The notes: generated by a model from the sequence alone, not told the origin. A DNA stretch of 64,000 nt from Parvularculaceae bacterium (GCA_021776465.1 JAJFFU010000113.1:62001-126000), one strand, 5' to 3'. Numbered from the stretch's first letter, positions 54,122 through 61,674 are shown. A program made the numbers and translations.

Positions 54122-54925
54122 ATGAAAAAATTGTTAATTGTAGCGTTAATCATGTGGGTGTCTGTTGGGATTGTTTTTGCTGGGGATTATATTAAGTTTG
54201 TCGATGGAGATAAGCCTCAAACAGGAAAGCTAATGATCGCTGTAGAATCTTTTACAAAACAAGGGGTTCAAGTAGATTTGTACGGCGTTGTTCATATGGC
54301 AGACAGATCTTATTACAGGAAGGTGCAGCGCGATCTAAATAGCTATGACGTGGTCCTTTATGAAGGGATTAAGCAAGGGGATAAACCAAACAAAGAAACG
54401 CAAGTGCTTAATCTTTTTCAGCTAGGAATGGCTAAGGTGTTTGGCTTTCAGTTTCAGAAGACTGGAATTGATTACACGGGGAAAAACTTTGTACATGCTG
54501 ATATTGATGCAGCAGCACTAAAGCGCGGGATGAAGGGGGAAAAACTTACACCTATTGAGGGACTGGGAATTACAAAAGAGCAGATGGGTTTGTTCAAGCC
54601 GTTCCTCTTGAAGGCGGGTGTGTACATGGAAATGTATTTTATGCAGAACCCAGAGGTGAGGCGTAATCTGAAATACACATTTGGCAAGCAGCTTGCTAAC
54701 ACAGATATCGAGAAGCAGCTATCTCCTCAGATGAGAAAGGCTATCATTATCGACCGCAATCAGATTGTCATGAATGTGTTGAGTGTTCAGATTAAAGATT
54801 TGCGAAAGGATAAGTTTGCTATTTTCTATGGTGCTGGACACAACCCTGATTTTGCTAAGCGTCTACTTGCCAAGGGATGGAAGAAGGGGCCTAAGCGCTG
54901 GATGGTTGCTTGGAATATTCGATAA
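54122..54925 (+). CDS. Secreted TraB/GumN-like protein
   Basis: 267 residues. Signal peptide MKKLLIVALIMWVSVGIVFA. Motifs of the TraB/PrgY/GumN (Tiki-like) superfamily in order: VDLYGVVHMADRSYY, VVLYEGI, ADIDAAA, DRNQIVMNVL and FAIFYGAGHNPDFAKRL. Members are metal-dependent peptidases or erythromycin-esterase-like enzymes of the envelope. Rare in phages; likely acquired from a bacterium. Followed by an A/T-rich stretch and a terminator. Confidence 0.75.
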   Translation: MKKLLIVALIMWVSVGIVFAGDYIKFVDGDKPQTGKLMIAVESFTKQGVQVDLYGVVHMADRSYYRKVQRDLNSYDVVLYEGIKQGDKPNKETQVLNLFQLGMAKVFGFQFQKTGIDYTGKNFVHADIDAAALKRGMKGEKLTPIEGLGITKEQMGLFKPFLLKAGVYMEMYFMQNPEVRRNLKYTFGKQLANTDIEKQLSPQMRKAIIIDRNQIVMNVLSVQIKDLRKDKFAIFYGAGHNPDFAKRLLAKGWKKGPKRWMVAWNIR

Positions 54926-54976
54926 TAATAAAAAAAAATAAAAAGAATAAATAATAATAATAAATCGTAACATTTT

Positions 54977-55006
54977 TGGCCAGCATATTTTTGCTGGCCA
55001 TCTTTA
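54977..55006 (+). terminator. Rho-independent terminator
   Basis: Perfect TGGCCAGCA/TGCTGGCCA stem, loop TATTTT, T-rich tail TCTTTAT. Preceded by A/T-only sequence from about 54926. Confidence 0.85.
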
Positions 55007-55035
55007 TAGGATAACACATGTATAGGAGAACACAT

Positions 55036-55512
55036 ATGGATGCGACAGAAAGAATAAAGAGAGAAATTGTAGGGCTAAAGTTTTTTAGCAATACGCTGAG
55101 TAGAATGTATGATTATTGGAAAAGTGGTAAATATTCTTGTACAGACATCGTGAGTAAAAGGCTAAGCGGGGCAGTACTTGTGTGTGGTGGGGTAGAGATG
55201 CGTACGCCAGGGCATATAGAGCATGATAGAATGGTTGAATTTTGTAATGACATGAGCACCCTTATCGATAAAATTTATGATGATGGATACAATGCTGCTA
55301 TTGAAGATGTTAGGAATGGCCTTGACAATAGAGAATTGATTAGCAGAGTTAGTTCTCTAAAGGTGCAGGCAGATGTTTTGTCACTGCATAACAACGATCT
55401 CAAAAATTTGATTGGCGATTTGTATGCTAAGGTGTTGAAAGATAGTAATAAGAACATGAGGGCGGCCAATGTGATTAAGAAAATTGAAGATGAAGATGAT
55501 GTCCCATTTTAA
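55036..55512 (+). CDS. Hypothetical protein with SSB-like C-terminal tip
   Basis: 158 residues, helical with Cys in the first half. C-terminus KKIEDEDDVPF closely resembles the acidic DDDIPF tip by which bacterial SSB recruits partner proteins, yet no OB fold is evident. Start 55036 has taggagaacacat. Confidence 0.68.
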   Translation: MDATERIKREIVGLKFFSNTLSRMYDYWKSGKYSCTDIVSKRLSGAVLVCGGVEMRTPGHIEHDRMVEFCNDMSTLIDKIYDDGYNAAIEDVRNGLDNRELISRVSSLKVQADVLSLHNNDLKNLIGDLYAKVLKDSNKNMRAANVIKKIEDEDDVPF

Positions 55513-55689
55513 AATGTGCAAGATGTGCATTAAATAATTAAGCTCACATAGATTGAAAAATAATACATAGGGCTTCTTTCGACCAATTAACGTTATTTAG
55601 CGAGGGCAGCAGCAGCCCTATATGTATAGGCATCAAAAAAACTACTGCACTTCCTTGAAAGTGGGATAAAGATGTCGTAGGCTTTAGAC
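55513..55689 (+). other. Non-coding gap
   Basis: No supported ORF. A short GGGC(AGCAGCA)GCCC hairpin near 55600 is seen; no promoter or terminator is convincing. Confidence 0.5.
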
Positions 55690-55875
55690 ATGGAAGCGAA
55701 CGAAGCACTTGGGAATGATCGATGGACACTGACGAATGCCTTTGTTGGGTTCGTGGTGGACAACGTGTCTGAGGAGATGGCGAGGATTCTCATCCTGCTA
55801 GTTTTTCTCATTATTCCTCTTGTAATTCTCCACCTTTCACTGTATCTTGTAGTGGGTAAGAGGGGATGGCGCTAA
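55690..55875 (+). CDS. Small membrane protein (61 aa)
   Basis: MEANEALGNDRWTLTN..., TM about 33-55 (ILILLVFLIIPLVILHLSLYLVV). No good Shine-Dalgarno. GC content higher than upstream genes. Confidence 0.55.
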   Translation: MEANEALGNDRWTLTNAFVGFVVDNVSEEMARILILLVFLIIPLVILHLSLYLVVGKRGWR

Positions 55876-55912
55876 AACGAAAGCAAGACGACGAAAAAAA
55901 AATGAAAGCGGC

Positions 55913-55941
55913 TTGCAATCGAGAGCATCGCACCCTATACT
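55913..55941 (+). promoter_or_regulatory. Sigma70 promoter of the ParB-like gene
   Basis: TTGCAA, exactly 17 bp, TATACT, about 80 bases before 56022. Confidence 0.82.
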
Positions 55942-56021
55942 GAATGTAGCAACGCAGGAACGACCTGCAAAAATTAATCATGGCGAGCCAAGAGGCTCAT
56001 AAAAAAAGAAAGGAGATGGAC

Positions 56022-57371
56022 ATGAATGAAGCTACGACCACCGAGGCGCCTGACGTCGCGGTAGATAACAATGTAATCGGGATTGACCGGGTGAAGGCAC
56101 TCGTGCCACACGTCACCGTTGAGAGCTTTGTCCCTCAGGCTGATGCACCGAAGGCCAAGCGTCAGGGATATTCGCATCAGCTTCACAAGAAGTTCCCGCT
56201 GATCGAGGTGAGCAAGCTGCGTTTCGAGGATGGGTTCAACAGTCGCCCTGCCTACACTGGCATTCAGAAGCTGTCGGACGATATGTATCGGGATGAAAAC
56301 CATCTGACCGATCCGTACCAGAAGATGCCGCTGACGGTTCGCTTTGCAGAGATTGATGGCGAGGCGCTGCCTGTTGTTCTGACGGGCCACCGTCGTTCGC
56401 TGGCTGGTGTCATTGCAAAGGAAGCGTTCGAGGGCCGTGATACGTACATCATGTATTCGGTTGCTGGTGATGACGTCGTCGCTAACGGCATCGCTCATAT
56501 CGATGAAAACCTCGACACGTTCAACCAGAACTGGAGTGCGAGTGAGCTTGGTGTTGCTTGTGACGAGTTTGTCAGTCGGATGAAGGCGGCCGGCGAGAAG
56601 AAGTGGACAAACAAGATGCTGGCTGAAAAGCTGGGTGAAACCGAAGTGACGATCAGTAGGGCGCGCAAGCTCTCTCGTGAAATCTCTCCGGCGATTCGCT
56701 CTCTTAACGCCAGCGGTGTCCTCTCGGCTGCACACCTACACCTTCTGACGAGCAACCGTAGCACTGGTCGTCGCCAGGTGCCGTACGCGGTGCAGAACAA
56801 GCTGGCTGAGAGCATCAAGGAACTCATGGCCGATATGGCTAAGGCGGGCGAGGTTTCGGAGGATGAGGTGCTCGGTACGCACGCTTTCTCCAGCGCCAGT
56901 GCAGGCAAGATTAAGTCTGCAAGAAAGGCGTGGGGAGGTGACCCGCAGGCTCCGCCCAAGCCTCCGAAGTCGGGTGTTGCGTACAAGCTGGCGAACACCA
57001 AGATGGATTTCCTGACGGACGTCCGCTCTGTCCTGGCAAAGGATGAGGAAGATATCTCGGAGTACGAGATCGGACGTGTGCACGGTATGGCTATCATGCT
57101 TGGTTACGATGGTGGCGGCGTCCGCGAGGAGCTTGTCGAGTTCCTCAGCAAGGTAAGGACGTTCGAGCACATCGGGCAGGCGAAGGACCCCGAGACGGAG
57201 CCGGAGCCGAAGAAGGCTAAGAAGGACGAGCCTGTGGCTACTGTCATCGTCCCGGCTGACCTGGGCAGTGACGAGCCGGAGGACGGCTTGACGGAGGACC
57301 CGCGCGGTGCCCTCAGCGATGACGAGATCGCGGCTCAGGAAGCCTTCGCGGGCGACCTTTCGGGCGAGTAA
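56022..57371 (+). CDS. ParB-like DNA-binding protein
   Basis: 449 residues. ParB/Srx-type domain: LIEVSKLRFEDGFNSRP then PLTVRFAEIDGEALPVVLTGHRRSLAGV, then a helix-turn-helix MLAEKLGETEVTISRARKLSREI, and a long charged tail. Likely binds specific phage DNA; no ParA is seen nearby. The gene is markedly GC-rich in third positions compared with the rest of the window. Start 56022 follows aaaggagatggac; the upstream ATG 55980 lacks a site. Has its own promoter and terminator. Confidence 0.82.
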   Translation: MNEATTTEAPDVAVDNNVIGIDRVKALVPHVTVESFVPQADAPKAKRQGYSHQLHKKFPLIEVSKLRFEDGFNSRPAYTGIQKLSDDMYRDENHLTDPYQKMPLTVRFAEIDGEALPVVLTGHRRSLAGVIAKEAFEGRDTYIMYSVAGDDVVANGIAHIDENLDTFNQNWSASELGVACDEFVSRMKAAGEKKWTNKMLAEKLGETEVTISRARKLSREISPAIRSLNASGVLSAAHLHLLTSNRSTGRRQVPYAVQNKLAESIKELMADMAKAGEVSEDEVLGTHAFSSASAGKIKSARKAWGGDPQAPPKPPKSGVAYKLANTKMDFLTDVRSVLAKDEEDISEYEIGRVHGMAIMLGYDGGGVREELVEFLSKVRTFEHIGQAKDPETEPEPKKAKKDEPVATVIVPADLGSDEPEDGLTEDPRGALSDDEIAAQEAFAGDLSGE

Positions 57372-57385
57372 GAACGAAGAAGCGA

Positions 57386-57413
57386 GGGAGGGGCTTTCGC
57401 CCCTCCCATTTTT
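57386..57413 (+). terminator. Rho-independent terminator
   Basis: GGGAGGGG/CCCCTCCC stem, loop CTTTCG, then ATTTTTG. Confidence 0.93.
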
Positions 57414-57434
57414 GCATAATAAAAGGAGAATAGT

Positions 57435-57611
57435 ATGGAAAGCTGGCTTGGTGTGTTTTATATTTGTGTGGCTGCATACTTTGCTTGTATGCAGGTTCTA
57501 ACAACTAAAAACTTCATGAGCGTTGTCGTGTTTAAGGTGGTTCCTTTGATGCTATGCTTTGCATCAATTATCTTTGTTCTATTGCATTATGGCTACATCA
57601 TCAAGGCGTAA
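57435..57611 (+). CDS. Small membrane protein (58 aa), two TM
   Basis: MESWLGVFYICVAAYFACMQVL and VVPLMLCFASIIFVLLHYGY are TM helices. Site aaaaggagaatagt. Too short for family assignment. Confidence 0.62.
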   Translation: MESWLGVFYICVAAYFACMQVLTTKNFMSVVVFKVVPLMLCFASIIFVLLHYGYIIKA

Positions 57612-57629
57612 ATAAAACCGGAGAAAGTA

Positions 57630-57755
57630 ATGGACAACGCTCAAGACGTAGTGTACACTGATAGTGAAGATGGTGAAGAGAACGACGAAGCAATCGTTGC
57701 CGCTTCAATCGAGGACGAGGGTCTGGGGATCTTCGACTCTTTCGGGCTAAACTAA
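57630..57755 (+). CDS. Acidic peptide (41 aa)
   Basis: MDNAQDVVYTDSEDGEENDEAI... strongly acidic; could be a DNA-mimic-type inhibitor, but that is only composition. Site ccggagaaagta. Confidence 0.5.
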   Translation: MDNAQDVVYTDSEDGEENDEAIVAASIEDEGLGIFDSFGLN

Positions 57756-57769
57756 ACAAAGAGGTTGAC

Positions 57770-57952
57770 ATGCGAAGCAAGGGAATTTACAATGTAATTG
57801 CCAGCGATGGCATCGAGGCTTTCCAGAAGGCCAGCGAGCAGTCGCGAGCTAAGGGGCGCAACCCAGGCTCTACGATTGACTACACGCTCGATAGCGAATT
57901 CATGGGGCTGAAGAGCTACACTGTATTTATTCGAGAGGATTATGTTGCCTAA
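57770..57952 (+). CDS. Hypothetical protein (60 aa)
   Basis: MRSKGIYNVIASDGIEAFQKASEQSRAKGRNPGS...; site aaagaggttgac. The bases TTGACA-17-TACAAT cover its start, a possible chance promoter. Confidence 0.58.
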   Translation: MRSKGIYNVIASDGIEAFQKASEQSRAKGRNPGSTIDYTLDSEFMGLKSYTVFIREDYVA

Positions 57953-58142
57953 GAGGAAGGTGGAGTATATAATGCATAAGGATGAAAGCTTCAGGCTCAC
58001 CAAGTGCGCATACAATCACTGGACTGGCAAGCTAGACGTTGAAGGAATAGGAAAAATTTCTTATGTTCATCTTGCAAACAAAGTGAGTTTCACGTATGCT
58101 AAGTCATGCGCGGGGTTGGCTGAATCACTACTGAGAGAATAG
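57942..58142 (+). CDS. Hypothetical protein (66 aa)
   Basis: Beta-rich KVEYIMHKDESFRLTKCAYNHWTGKLDVEG. Start 57942 with gagaggatt overlaps the previous gene; ATG 57972 is an alternative. Confidence 0.58.
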   Translation: MLPKRKVEYIMHKDESFRLTKCAYNHWTGKLDVEGIGKISYVHLANKVSFTYAKSCAGLAESLLRE

Positions 58143-58144
58143 AC

Positions 58145-58348
58145 ATGGCGAAAGAAATTATTTTTGTAATGACACTACCAGTTTTTGGGAAAAGTGTTGT
58201 TTGCATGGTTGACGGAGAGATCATTTCGGTGTATGATGAGGAGTATGCAGTGGACGTGACAGATCTTGTTGATGTTGAGCGTGCTGGCCTCATCTACGAA
58301 GAAGAGAAGAGAATTAAGGCGCTACGGAAGATCGCCCAGGAGAAATAA
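58145..58348 (+). CDS. Hypothetical protein (67 aa)
   Basis: MAKEIIFVMTLPVFGKSVVCMVDGEIISVYDEE..., beta strands then a helix with basic end. Unknown. Confidence 0.6.
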   Translation: MAKEIIFVMTLPVFGKSVVCMVDGEIISVYDEEYAVDVTDLVDVERAGLIYEEEKRIKALRKIAQEK

Positions 58349-58349
58349 A

Positions 58350-58967
58350 ATGAAGGCATGGCATTTTTTGAAGGACGACTGTTCCCTTCGGAATAAAGTG
58401 AATGGAAGGAAGTATGTAAAGCCTGGCCTTAAGCTAACGCATAAGGGGCCACTTATTTTGTGCGAATCAGGGCTACACGCATCTGTACGGTTGATTGATG
58501 CGCTGAAGTATGCTCCTGGTAGCATGCTGTGCAGAGTTGAGTGCGGGGGAGAGATTAAAACACAAACAGATAAACTTGTTTGTACGGAGCGCACTGTTGA
58601 ATACATGCTGGATGCTACAGATTATCTTCATGAATTTGCGTGCTTGTCTGCGGAGTGGGCACTAAATAAATTTGTAAAGAATCCAGACCCTAGGAGCTTG
58701 GCTGCCATTCAGGCTAAAAGAGATTGGTTGAAGGGAAAAATTACAGATCAAGAGTTGGCTGCGGCTTACTCTGCGGCTAACTCTGCGGCTTACTCTGCGG
58801 CTTACTATGCGGCTAACTCTGAGGTTTACTCTGCGGCTCGCTATGCGGCTCACTCTGCGGCTCGCTATGCGGCTCACTCTGCGGCTCGCTATGCGGCTCA
58901 CTCTGCGGCTAACTCTGATCTAAACACAATTTTGGAAAACATGATTGAAGAGGTAGAATATGAATAA
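58350..58967 (+). CDS. DUF7666-like protein with YSAA/YAAH repeats
   Basis: 205 residues. N-terminal GPLILCESGLHASVRLIDALKYAPGSMLCRVECGGEI...DKLVCTERTVEYMLD is the common phage LHAS...YAPG module; the C-terminal 55 residues are imperfect repeats of AAYSA/ARYAAHS ending in a short helix. Repeats of this type vary in number between phages. Overlaps the kinase gene by 8 bases. Confidence 0.75.
   Translation: MKAWHFLKDDCSLRNKVNGRKYVKPGLKLTHKGPLILCESGLHASVRLIDALKYAPGSMLCRVECGGEIKTQTDKLVCTERTVEYMLDATDYLHEFACLSAEWALNKFVKNPDPRSLAAIQAKRDWLKGKITDQELAAAYSAANSAAYSAAYYAANSEVYSAARYAAHSAARYAAHSAARYAAHSAANSDLNTILENMIEEVEYE
58756..58915 (+). repeat. Tandem 12-15-base coding repeats (GCGGCTnACTCT)
   Basis: About ten units of GCGGCT followed by TAC/AAC/CAC/CGC and TCT or TAT inside the gene at 58350. 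Likely length-variable by slippage. Not CRISPR: no spacers. Confidence 0.85.
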
Positions 58968-59409
58968 ACAAATGATTATCATGTCTGCTGTTAGTGGCAT
59001 GGGAAAAAGTACATATGCAAAGAGCTTGACAAAAGATCATCCAAGTGCTATCATTCTTTCAGCGGATGACTACCACATCAACACTGATGGTGTGTACGAC
59101 TGGAAGATCGAGAATCTCTCTGCGGCACACCTGGATTGCAAGATTCGGACAAAGGCAGCTATAGAAGCAGAGATTGAGCTTATCATCATCGATAACACAA
59201 ATATCTCTCCTGTTGATGCTGCGTGGTATTACGAGGAAGCGAAGATTGCAGGATATGAGCCTAAGATTGTCAGGCTTCATGGAGACTTTGACGCTGCCTT
59301 TGCACGTAACGTACACGGGGTGCCTGAGAAGACGCACAAGAACCAGCGTAGGGGCTTTGAGAAAGCGCAGTGGCCCACATACTGGAACGTTGAGAATGTA
59401 GAGGTGTAA
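58960..59409 (+). CDS. P-loop kinase, polynucleotide 5'-kinase-like
   Basis: 149 residues. Walker A SAVSGMGKSTYAKSL (residues 8-22), SADDYHIN as in T4 Pnkp-type kinases (catalytic Asp), LIIIDNTNIS strand, and a lid region with Arg (FARNVHGVPEKTHKNQRRG). Size matches the kinase half of Pnkp; the 3'-phosphatase half is missing. Together with the three RNA ligases it would complete a phosphorylation-ligation route for broken RNA. Confidence 0.78.
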   Translation: MNKQMIIMSAVSGMGKSTYAKSLTKDHPSAIILSADDYHINTDGVYDWKIENLSAAHLDCKIRTKAAIEAEIELIIIDNTNISPVDAAWYYEEAKIAGYEPKIVRLHGDFDAAFARNVHGVPEKTHKNQRRGFEKAQWPTYWNVENVEV

Positions 59410-59428
59410 ATAAAAAATAATAAATATG

Positions 59429-59457
59429 TGGCACGAGAGTAAGAAGAGTGCTATAAT
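59429..59457 (+). promoter_or_regulatory. Promoter upstream of tRNA-Asn
   Basis: TGGCAC, exactly 17 bp, TATAAT, 18 bases before the tRNA. Confidence 0.75.
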
Positions 59458-59474
59458 ATAATTACCGAAGCAAT

Positions 59475-59556
59475 TCCCCTGTAGCTCAGTTTGGTCAGAG
59501 CCGGAGGCCGTTAACCTCTGTGAATTGCGTGGGTTCGAATCCTACCGGGGGAGCCA
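59475..59556 (+). tRNA. tRNA-Asn (GTT)
   Basis: Acceptor TCCCCTG/CGGGGGA, D-arm GCTC..GAGC, anticodon arm GGAGG-CCGTTAA-CCTCT (GTT; C instead of T at 33), variable region of nine bases, T-arm GTGGG-TTCGAAT-CCTAC, encoded CCA. Confidence 0.8.
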
Positions 59557-59584
59557 TCAAACAACGACCTTGCTGGAAAGAAAA

Positions 59585-59788
59585 ATGTACAGATTACCAA
59601 GAAAGCATTGGCCTTCCAAGGAAGAAAATGCTAAACTACAAGCAGAAGAGAACAAGCGGGCAGACGAGTTTGACTACATGCCTGACCCGATTTGTGATTG
59701 TGGCGAGGTAGGATATGCGTGCGTCTGTGATGAGCTTGCTGCCTTCCTCGGTTATTACTCAGACGGAAGCCCTTACATCGAGAAATAA
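59585..59788 (+). CDS. Hypothetical protein (67 aa) with Cys cluster
   Basis: MYRLPRKHWPSKEENAKL...PICDCGEVGYACVCDELAAFLGYYSD: CxC and CxC sites. ATG 59585 chosen because the longer frame overlaps tRNA-Asn. No clear Shine-Dalgarno other than ggaaagaaaa. Confidence 0.6.
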   Translation: MYRLPRKHWPSKEENAKLQAEENKRADEFDYMPDPICDCGEVGYACVCDELAAFLGYYSDGSPYIEK

Positions 59789-59789
59789 A

Positions 59790-60068
59790 ATGAATACCAA
59801 GTACCGTGCCTGTGTTACGCCTATGCCCACCAAGCCTGTTTTTGGGAAGAAGATTAGTACGCCCGAGAAGATTAGGCTCATGAAGGAGTATGACAAGGAA
59901 GATGCCGATTGGCAGCGCTCCATTCGCGCTCAGATCAACCGCGACCGCAGTAAGAAGGGTGCGGCTCCGGCACGACGTGTCAAGGCCCTAGAGGGGCGTT
60001 TGGAGAAGCATCGTCTTTCTGACAAGAAAAAGAAGAAGAAGGTGGACAAGAAGGGTGGGGTGTCCTAG
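59790..60068 (+). CDS. Hypothetical basic protein (92 aa)
   Basis: Lys/Arg-rich, C-terminus KKKKKKVDKKGGVS. GC-rich codons resemble the ParB gene. Starts one base after the previous stop. Confidence 0.6.
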   Translation: MNTKYRACVTPMPTKPVFGKKISTPEKIRLMKEYDKEDADWQRSIRAQINRDRSKKGAAPARRVKALEGRLEKHRLSDKKKKKKVDKKGGVS

Positions 60069-60069
60069 G

Positions 60070-60318
60070 ATGAAGGTAGAAGAGAAAGCGAAGCGAGTAA
60101 AGATGTTTACGAATCGTCAGCTTGATTCGCAAATTAAGAAGTGCGAAGATCTACTAGAATCAATCAGCGCTCTTTTGCTTGACGGATTGATTACGCAATA
60201 TGAACGAAATAAGTTGCGCAAGGCCCAAAGTGGAACTATTCTAATGAAGAATTCCATGCAAGCTATCCGTCATCGCTACTCAGGCGCAGTAATTCCTACT
60301 AAGGGAGAAAACAAGTGA
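60070..60318 (+). CDS. Hypothetical helical protein (82 aa)
   Basis: MKVEEKAKRVKMFTNRQLDSQIKKCEDLLESISALLLDGLIT..., two helices. One base after the previous stop. Confidence 0.6.
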   Translation: MKVEEKAKRVKMFTNRQLDSQIKKCEDLLESISALLLDGLITQYERNKLRKAQSGTILMKNSMQAIRHRYSGAVIPTKGENK

Positions 60319-60473
60319 AGTACATGACCGAAGAAGACCTGGACGTGTGGCACGAGAAGCGGCAAGCTAAGCAGGCTGTGCGTGACGCCGAGGAGCGTCG
60401 TTTGTGGGAGAGTGAGTACGAGATGGCTCTTGAGGCCGGATTCTCGTCCATCCCCGGAAGGATGTTCATCTAA
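60315..60473 (+). CDS. Small charged helical protein (52 aa), GTG start
   Basis: MKYMTEEDLDVWHEKRQAKQAVRDAEERRLWESEYEMALEAG...; GTG overlaps the previous stop (GTGA), site aagggagaaaac. ATG at codon 4 is an alternative. Confidence 0.58.
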   Translation: MKYMTEEDLDVWHEKRQAKQAVRDAEERRLWESEYEMALEAGFSSIPGRMFI

Positions 60474-60482
60474 AAAAAAGGG

Positions 60483-60511
60483 TTGACAAATGGACATGAA
60501 AGTGTCATACT
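60483..60511 (+). promoter_or_regulatory. Possible promoter overlapping a start codon
   Basis: TTGACA, exactly 17 bp, CATACT. If active, transcription begins inside the gene at 60490, which would then start at GTG 60520. Confidence 0.45.
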
Positions 60512-60708
60512 TGGATACAGTGAAGCACTTGCCTAAGCAGGTTGGTACCTGCCAGCGCTGCAAGAAGGAAGTGCCAGACACTGGTAAGTTGTGCATCGCT
60601 ATCTTTGCATCAATCGAGCGTGACTTTGGTAACATTTGTTCTTGTTGCCACGCAGAAATTAAAGCAAAGATCGAGAGTGGAGAAATTAACGAAATCGAGG
60701 GAGAATAA
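60490..60708 (+). CDS. Zinc-site protein (72 aa)
   Basis: GTCQRCKKEVPDTGKLC...GNICSCCHAEI: four-Cys zinc ribbon. Starts at ATG 60490, ATG 60496 or GTG 60520; the choice depends on the overlapping promoter. Overlaps the next gene by one base. Confidence 0.62.
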   Translation: MDMKVSYLDTVKHLPKQVGTCQRCKKEVPDTGKLCIAIFASIERDFGNICSCCHAEIKAKIESGEINEIEGE

Positions 60709-61022
60709 TGACCAAATATCAAATGACGGTTTATAGTCCGTCAGGAAAGAAGCGTGCAGCTAAGAGTTTTTCTAATGGCGAATTCTTTGTTCTGTACAAT
60801 TCCATCCACGGAGAGCTTTTGTGCAGGTTCATTGAGAATGATGGACTCTACGTACATGCCCTGGTTAGTATGCCAGATGCTTCTGTTGCAGAATTTCTGA
60901 TCCGCCCTAAAAAGAAAGTGCAACCTGTCACTGTAGAGAAAATGTGTGACGTGCCCGATGAGTGTGGCATGGTTTCTATGATAGAAAGTGGAAAGGTGGA
61001 TTCTAGGATGGGCAAGGGATAA
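60708..61022 (+). CDS. Hypothetical protein (104 aa)
   Basis: MTKYQMTVYSPSGKKRAAKSFSNGEFFVLYNS..., beta-rich. TAATG coupling to the zinc protein. Unknown. Confidence 0.62.
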   Translation: MTKYQMTVYSPSGKKRAAKSFSNGEFFVLYNSIHGELLCRFIENDGLYVHALVSMPDASVAEFLIRPKKKVQPVTVEKMCDVPDECGMVSMIESGKVDSRMGKG

Positions 61023-61041
61023 TAAAAAAATCACGGGCTGC

Positions 61042-61070
61042 TTGACCTTGCGGCGTAGAGGGTGTACAAT
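61042..61070 (+). promoter_or_regulatory. Sigma70 promoter for tRNA-Tyr region
   Basis: TTGACC, exactly 17 bp, TACAAT. No coding gene follows for 250 bases, so it probably transcribes the structured RNA and tRNA-Tyr. Confidence 0.75.
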
Positions 61071-61073
61071 TGG

Positions 61074-61245
61074 AGCAGAAGGGTAGGGGAAGGGCTTAGA
61101 CCCAAAGGCTCCCTAGCGCAAGCCCTGAAGCAAACCGTTGGATGGATACCGGGCAACCTCAGCACCCAGAATTATGGACCCATCCAGACAAGTGATTGTC
61201 AAACATATAGCGGAAGAGGTGACAGCGTGGAGAGACACGCATTTA
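61074..61245 (+). ncRNA. Structured non-coding leader before tRNA-Tyr
   Basis: Two long-range stems: AGGGCTT/AAGCCCT (61091-61126) and TGGATGG/CCATCCA (61139-61186). No tRNA arms and no supportable ORF. Resembles the structured spacers at 42662 and 45705 in position (just before a tRNA). Confidence 0.4.
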
Positions 61246-61321
61246 CCACCTTGGACCATCTGGGAATGGTGTGAGCCTGTAAAGCTCACTGGTCTTAGTT
61301 CGAATCTAAGAGGGTGGACCA
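61246..61321 (+). tRNA. tRNA-Tyr (GTA)
   Basis: Acceptor CCACCTT/AGGGTGG, D-arm ACCA..TGGT, anticodon arm TGAGC-CTGTAAA-GCTCA (GTA), T-arm CTTAG-TTCGAAT-CTAAG, encoded CCA. A start codon follows immediately. Confidence 0.87.
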
Positions 61322-61480
61322 ATGGCTGAAAAAATCGTTTGGGATGCTATCTTTTCCATTTGCACACTTTGTTACATTTTACGGATGGTGCAAGTGTTTG
61401 ATAAGGAAGTACTGAAGCTCCCAAAAGAAAAAATCCCTCAAATTTACCCGGACATGGAAGAAGAAGGAGGATACACTTAA
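61322..61480 (+). CDS. Small protein (52 aa) starting at the tRNA 3' end
   Basis: MAEKIVWDAIFSICTLCYILRMVQVFD..., a short hydrophobic helix then charged tail. ATG is the base after tRNA-Tyr CCA; the only Shine-Dalgarno-like bases (GGTGG) lie in the tRNA acceptor stem. Confidence 0.58.
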   Translation: MAEKIVWDAIFSICTLCYILRMVQVFDKEVLKLPKEKIPQIYPDMEEEGGYT

Positions 61481-61481
61481 T

Positions 61482-61586
61482 ATGAATGACGCGATGGAAC
61501 TGTTCAACGAAGCTATGGCGCTAGTTTTCATCATTGGTATCATTGCAGGATTGGTGATTGCTGTAGTTGCTGTAGTGTTGGCATAA
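61482..61586 (+). CDS. Tiny membrane protein (34 aa)
   Basis: MNDAMELFNEAMALVFIIGIIAGLVIAVVAVVLA: one TM helix. Site agaaggaggatacac. Confidence 0.55.
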   Translation: MNDAMELFNEAMALVFIIGIIAGLVIAVVAVVLA

Positions 61587-61599
61587 AAAAAACAAAAAT

Positions 61600-61674
61600 G
61601 GCCCTGTCGTTTACTGGCTAGGATACCGGGTTTTCATCTCGGAGGAGGGAGATCGATACTCCCCAGGGCTACCA
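61600..61674 (+). tRNA. tRNA-Glu (TTC)
   Basis: Acceptor GGCCCTG/CAGGGCT, D-arm as in Glu tRNAs (TCGTTTACTGGCTAGGA), anticodon arm CCGGG-TTTTCAT-CTCGG (TTC), T-arm GGGAG-ATCGATA-CTCCC, encoded CCA. Confidence 0.86.

Noticed and set aside
58756..58915. CRISPR-like array
   Set aside because: Units are 12-15 bases, in frame, without spacers; it is a coding repeat.
61074..61274. ORF across the leader of tRNA-Tyr
   Set aside because: It runs into the tRNA and lacks a start with a ribosome site; the region is better explained as structured RNA.
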